From Thermoplasmata archaeon (GTDB lineage: Archaea; Thermoplasmatota; Thermoplasmata; Thermoplasmatales; Thermoplasmataceae): a stretch of 8,997 bases of DNA. The notes under the pieces were generated by a model. That model saw only the letters and a list, made by a program, of their open reading frames with translations, had not been told where the DNA came from and made no database searches. Position numbers and translations under genes: made by a program. This document shows positions 6,520 through 8,997 of the stretch, piece by piece. The DNA lies in contig JAKAUD010000150.1 in assembly GCA_021827885.1 (NCBI GenBank), positions 1 to 8,997 of the forward strand. The letters run 5' to 3'. How positions within the stretch are numbered: position 1 is the first letter of the stretch; each line of letters starts with the position of its first letter.

Positions 6520-6598
6520 CCAATTTCCTATACCTGTTATATTTATTTTGAGTAACACTGGTTCTTACTTTATCAAGTGAAGCGAGATTTTTTTGGAG

Positions 6599-6622
6599 AT
6601 GCATCCTCAAATGCATTCTCAA
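6599..6622. repeat. Tandem pair of 12-mers
   Basis: ATGCATCCTCAA (6599-6610) is followed directly by ATGCATTCTCAA (6611-6622), differing at one base. Only two copies are present and no function is evident. Confidence 0.6.
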
Positions 6623-6800
6623 ATTACAGATCAATATGAAATACCCGTATACCAAATCATTAGGAATCGGCAAATTGGGCTCATTGGATTTCCCGTTCTT
6701 AGGTCTAGAAGACCGTAATAACATCTATGTCAATGGGTCCACTTTAGCCATTTACTTGAACAGCATCCTCCGCCATTTATTGAAATAAGAGAAGTGTACT

Positions 6801-6837
6801 GTTGCCTAGAGTGATCTGGTGCAAATTTCCAGGCAAC
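6801..6837 (-). repeat. Inverted repeat (hairpin) just downstream of the MFS gene
   Basis: GTTGCCT (6801-6807) and AGGCAAC (6831-6837) are perfect inverted copies. On the minus strand the RNA could form a 9-bp stem including one G-U pair, with a loop of about 19 bases, starting 20 bases after the MFS stop. No long T-run follows on the minus strand, so it is more likely a 3'-end structure or processing signal than a classic terminator. Confidence 0.45.
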
Positions 6838-6857
6838 AAGAAGTTAAGTCACCGTAC

Positions 6858-8015
6858 CTACGTTATGCCATGCCTTCTCAGAAAATGAATTGATATAATC
6901 ATCAAGAAAACCGATACTAGGGATATCGTTATTAACCCCCATTTGAATGAACCAAAAACAGAGTACGAATATCCAATTATTAATGGTGAAACTATGCCTC
7001 CGCTCTGAGAACTAAGGTTAAGTATGGAACTCGCAGAGGAGAGACTTTCATCGTTTCCTGAAACATCCGAGGCCATTGACATAGAGGGACCAGCATAGAA
7101 ACCATAGAATAGACCGAGCAGCGACGATAGAAACATAGCTGTTAAGAAATCCACGAATGAAATCAAAGCGATAACCACGCCTATGACCATAATTGGTAAG
7201 GCTGCAAAAAGGAGTCTTCCATTTCTTAATTTGACTGACATATAACCACCAACCGGAGATGAAACTACGCCGAGAAATGCTGGAATCCAAGAGTACAGAA
7301 ATATTTTATTTTCAGGCACATGAAAGTTAAAAGCAAGAATTGAGGAGAACATGGCAAGGAAGCCAATATATACAAAGCCCGCGGAAAATCTCAGCAATGC
7401 TGGAAAGATGACTCTTTTCGATATCAGGATCTTTATTCTTCCCTTGGCAGGGTCTCTCAAGAATAACATATTTAGGATGGTAACTATCGCAAGAAGTGGA
7501 AACATTATCAAGAAAGGAAACGATGAAGAGATTACATATGTGGAAATCGTGAAATATTCACCTATAGATGCTCCAACAAAAAACCCTAGCTGATATATGC
7601 CTAGCGCAGAAGACCTCTTATCTCTCCGGTTCCACTTTTGGACAAGCGATGCGTCTGAAACGTATATGAATGCCGAAACTGAGCCTAACGCCAACTGGAG
7701 GACCAAGACAGCAATATAGGAATCCAACGAAAAATACAAGATGATAAAAAATACGGTAAGGGAAAGAAATGATATTTTATTCAACATTGCAGTTCCAAAA
7801 ATGTCAGAGAGAATGCCTCCAGGAACCTGAAGTACAGTATATCCTATCCAGTAGGCAGTTAACAAGAGTGACCCATAGAATAAGTCAGTGTGCATTGAGA
7901 CTACGATGAATGGAAGGATTGCAGGAATAAAAAAACGAATAATCGAATTAAGGATGAATGAGGCAGTCGAAAGTGGAATGATGATCCTCGAACCGTACAT
8001 ATCTAATTTAGTCAT
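6858..8015 (-). CDS. Major facilitator superfamily transporter, substrate unknown
   Basis: A 385-residue membrane protein with about 12 hydrophobic segments, the usual length for a compact MFS carrier. Motif A between helices 2 and 3 is seen as PGGILSDIFG (65-74), a degenerate second-half copy is at SPVGGYMSVKLRNGR (253-267), and the helix 4-5 region reads KWNRRDKRSSALGIYQLGF (127-145), like the WxxRRERGxAxGxY motif of many anion and organic-solute carriers. A second-half segment YGFYAGPSMSMASDVSG (304-320) resembles the corresponding region in such carriers. There is a large polar loop in the middle (about 188-203), as expected between the six-helix halves. It is probably a proton-linked symporter or an efflux carrier; the sequence does not tell which. 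The ATG lies about 26 bases after a TATA box and has no ribosome site, suggesting a leaderless mRNA. Confidence 0.88.
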   Translation of the reverse strand: MTKLDMYGSRIIIPLSTASFILNSIIRFFIPAILPFIVVSMHTDLFYGSLLLTAYWIGYTVLQVPGGILSDIFGTAMLNKISFLSLTVFFIILYFSLDSYIAVLVLQLALGSVSAFIYVSDASLVQKWNRRDKRSSALGIYQLGFFVGASIGEYFTISTYVISSSFPFLIMFPLLAIVTILNMLFLRDPAKGRIKILISKRVIFPALLRFSAGFVYIGFLAMFSSILAFNFHVPENKIFLYSWIPAFLGVVSSPVGGYMSVKLRNGRLLFAALPIMVIGVVIALISFVDFLTAMFLSSLLGLFYGFYAGPSMSMASDVSGNDESLSSASSILNLSSQSGGIVSPLIIGYSYSVFGSFKWGLITISLVSVFLMIISIHFLRRHGIT

Positions 8016-8080
8016 TTGATTTTCTCAAACGGGTTCTTTAATAAATTAGTTATTTCTCTTAAGAGGATTTCGTCTATCAC
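8012..8080 (-). CDS. Possible 22-codon leader ORF overlapping the MFS start
   Basis: From a GTG at 8078-8080 the frame reads (M)IDEILLREITNLLKN, then PFEKIK, and its TGA (8012-8014) overlaps the MFS ATG as ATGA. The peptide is an amphipathic helix with an acidic/hydrophobic front and basic end. Such an overlap is typical of translationally coupled genes. However, the TATA box at 8036-8045 lies inside it, no ribosome site is clear and no family is recognised. It may be the tail of a lost upstream gene or chance. Confidence 0.2.
   Translation of the reverse strand: MIDEILLREITNLLKNPFEKIK
8036..8045 (-). promoter_or_regulatory. TATA box of the MFS gene (leaderless)
   Basis: Read on the minus strand this is TTTATTAAAG, centred about 26 bases before the ATG at 8015. 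Transcription should begin at or next to the start codon, as for livH. Confidence 0.55.
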
Positions 8081-8310
8081 AATCTCTTCGGTTTAATCTT
8101 GTGGTCACCGATCTATTTTATATTTTTGTGGTTTTTGTATCTTTCATTCATAGCGTCATGAACTATGTGTAGTGTTATGTTAATCCTTACTGATACAGTG
8201 CTCTGATTGAGTAGGGAATATACCTAACCGTTTGCTTTTCCTTCAAGCGACACTAGTCACTGTTTAGTGTCATTATCGAAGTAGAAAAGAACGAAGAGAA
8301 AGAAAGTGAA
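8081..8310. other. AT-rich upstream region with one hairpin, no gene seen
   Basis: T-rich sequence with TATA-like TTTTATATTT around 8116-8125 and AATATACC around 8218-8225, plus the inverted repeat at 8249-8271. Both strands are broken by frequent stops and I see no gene. Confidence 0.45.
8249..8271. repeat. Perfect 7-bp inverted repeat
   Basis: GACACTA (8249-8255) and TAGTGTC (8265-8271) are separated by 9 bases. As DNA it could be a dimeric regulator's operator; as RNA it could be a small hairpin at the 5' end of a transcript starting after the TATA-like AATATACC near 8218. It lies 40 bases before the ORF at 8311 and 234 bases upstream of the MFS start. Confidence 0.45.
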
Positions 8311-8514
8311 ATGGAAAACATGAATGACTATGCCTCGTGGAGAGACATAGGCGAAAAGGAGAGCGTCGCAACATATACGTCTCACTCCGGAGATATCTTT
8401 GAAGAGTTATACTTTTCATTGAAATGCATAAAATTATGTAAAGAAGAAGTATATAAAGAAAACAGATATCGCGGCAAAGGTCATAACGGGCCCGAGGAGA
8501 TTCTACCCCCCTAG
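8311..8514 (+). CDS. Hypothetical small acidic protein, 67 codons (weak)
   Basis: The open frame starts MENMNDYASWRDIGEKES and ends with RYRGKGHNGPEEILPP. Its N-terminal part is rich in Glu and Lys, its middle has CIKLC, and its end is basic then acidic. The frame is open back to 8257 without an earlier good start, so it might be the tail of something longer. No domain, membrane segment or signal peptide is recognised, and no ribosome site or leaderless TATA box suits the ATG. It could be a real small gene, a fragment of a decayed one, or chance. It stands alone between the MFS gene and another broken frame. Confidence 0.28.
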   Translation: MENMNDYASWRDIGEKESVATYTSHSGDIFEELYFSLKCIKLCKEEVYKENRYRGKGHNGPEEILPP

Positions 8515-8624
8515 GAGTGCGGGCTCATCACTTAAATTATAGATGATGCATATTAAACATTTTTCTGATCCTAGTATCTAATAACCTCTTGCTTAATTTA
8601 CTCTCTCACTGTGGTTGCAACTAA

Positions 8625-8997
8625 TGTAATGTCACATGCATTACTAAACGTTCAGTCTCTATGAGATGTTGCTACACCAGGTGCGATGATATGCAGGGTG
8701 CAACAGTCTTTTCCATTAGGCTGTGTGCACAGATATCTGCTTTCTACGATAGTGATAAGGAACTCAAGCAGATACAGGGCGTCATTCGCATAGATAATTG
8801 GCTATTTGTACCGGGGTCCATGATGGTAGGAAAGACAAGCCGCTCCACGCAATCTTCGGCTTCTATGTGACAAAACGATGGAACGTTCTCTAGGAAGTAC
8901 AGCAAAAATTCTTCGGCAACAAGTTACTCCCTATTACGAGTGTCACCATCGGGGTCACTGGATGTAGAAAACTCCCTGTACTTTACACATTCATTGC
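8625..8997 (+). pseudogene. Unrecognised frame-broken coding remnant running off the window
   Basis: The frame from 8625 (ATG at 8661) reads Cys-rich MRCCYTRCDDMQ, then YDSDKELKQIQGVIRIDNW and LFVPGSMMVGK, and changes at about 8830 to a low-complexity Ser-rich end (stop 8868-8870). The adjacent frame from 8834 reads DKPLHAIFGFYVTKRWNVL, has a TAG at 8891-8893, then continues EVQQKFFGNKLLPITSVTIG and is open to the window edge. The two frames join into plausible protein text, which suggests one gene carrying a frameshift near 8830 and an amber stop. I do not recognise the family. Chance open frames remain possible, as does a sequencing error for the frameshift. Confidence 0.3.
8626..8644. repeat. 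Short 6-bp inverted repeat
   Basis: GTAATG (8626-8631) and CATTAC (8639-8644) flank a 7-base spacer, 17 bases before the ATG at 8661. It might be a regulatory site but could be chance at this length. Confidence 0.3.

Larger units (their letters stand above)
6272..6857. other. Intergenic region with TATA elements, short repeats and no clear gene
   Basis: This 586-base gap between the dehydrogenase start and the MFS gene's 3' end holds: paired TATA elements around a run of eight T (6378-6414), a micro-ORF on the plus strand (6433-6519), a weak 6-bp inverted repeat (6452-6477), a tandem 12-mer pair (6599-6622) and a hairpin next to the MFS stop (6801-6837). A 72-codon frame on the minus strand (6506-6724) has no family I recognise and no promoter, so I do not call it. 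Confidence 0.5.

Noticed and set aside
6506..6724. 72-codon minus-strand frame
   Set aside because: Part of it is the tandem 12-mer (RMHLRMHL), and there is no family, promoter or ribosome site.
7351..7593. Plus-strand frames opposite the MFS gene
   Set aside because: Shadow of the MFS coding sequence without family features.
1..8997. CRISPR array, tRNA, rRNA or complete insertion sequence
   Set aside because: I saw no regularly spaced repeats, cloverleaf with CCA-type acceptor, rRNA-like stretch or transposase with terminal inverted repeats.

Overview
The window looks like a chromosomal segment of an archaeon, most plausibly a Thermoplasmatales-type euryarchaeon. This is inferred from AGA/AGG and ATA codon use, GTG starts, TATA-box promoters about 26 bases ahead of start codons (leaderless style), no -35/-10 promoters, and a membrane-anchored, N-glycosylation-sequon-rich binding protein. 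No rRNA, tRNA or CRISPR array was seen, so the lineage is not proven.

Layout. Bases 1-176 (minus) are the N-terminal part of an AlaX-type alanyl-tRNA editing protein, cut by the window edge. Bases 186-675 hold no intact gene but contain a decayed remnant with a recognisable WYL-domain motif and, at 645-652, the TATA box of the next operon. Bases 676-3882 (plus) are a four-gene branched-chain/amide-type amino acid ABC importer operon: two permeases (livH, livM) and two ATPases (livG, livF), with starts and stops overlapping or 1 base apart. The matching solute-binding protein (livK-type, 3885-5195) lies on the minus strand, tail to tail with livF, with 2 bases between the stop codons. Next, also on the minus strand, are a D-2-hydroxyacid dehydrogenase (5357-6271) and an MFS transporter (6858-8015). 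The rest (8016-8997) is mostly non-coding or decayed, with two weak ORFs and some inverted repeats.

How the genes fit together. The binding protein would capture an amino acid or related solute outside the cell and pass it to LivH/LivM, powered by LivG/LivF. The two ATPases carry complementary deviations (Ser for the first P-loop Gly in LivF; LNTEQ in place of LSGGQ in LivG). These would put one canonical and one degenerate ATP site in the heterodimer. The dehydrogenase interconverts 2-keto and 2-hydroxy acids, so it could act on carbon skeletons of imported amino acids; that link rests on proximity only. The MFS carrier has no assignable substrate.

No wholly new multi-gene system is evident. 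The items most worth a second look are the asymmetric ATPase pair, the split and convergent transporter layout with a T-run terminator inside livF, the WYL remnant, and two micro-ORFs tied to promoter signals.
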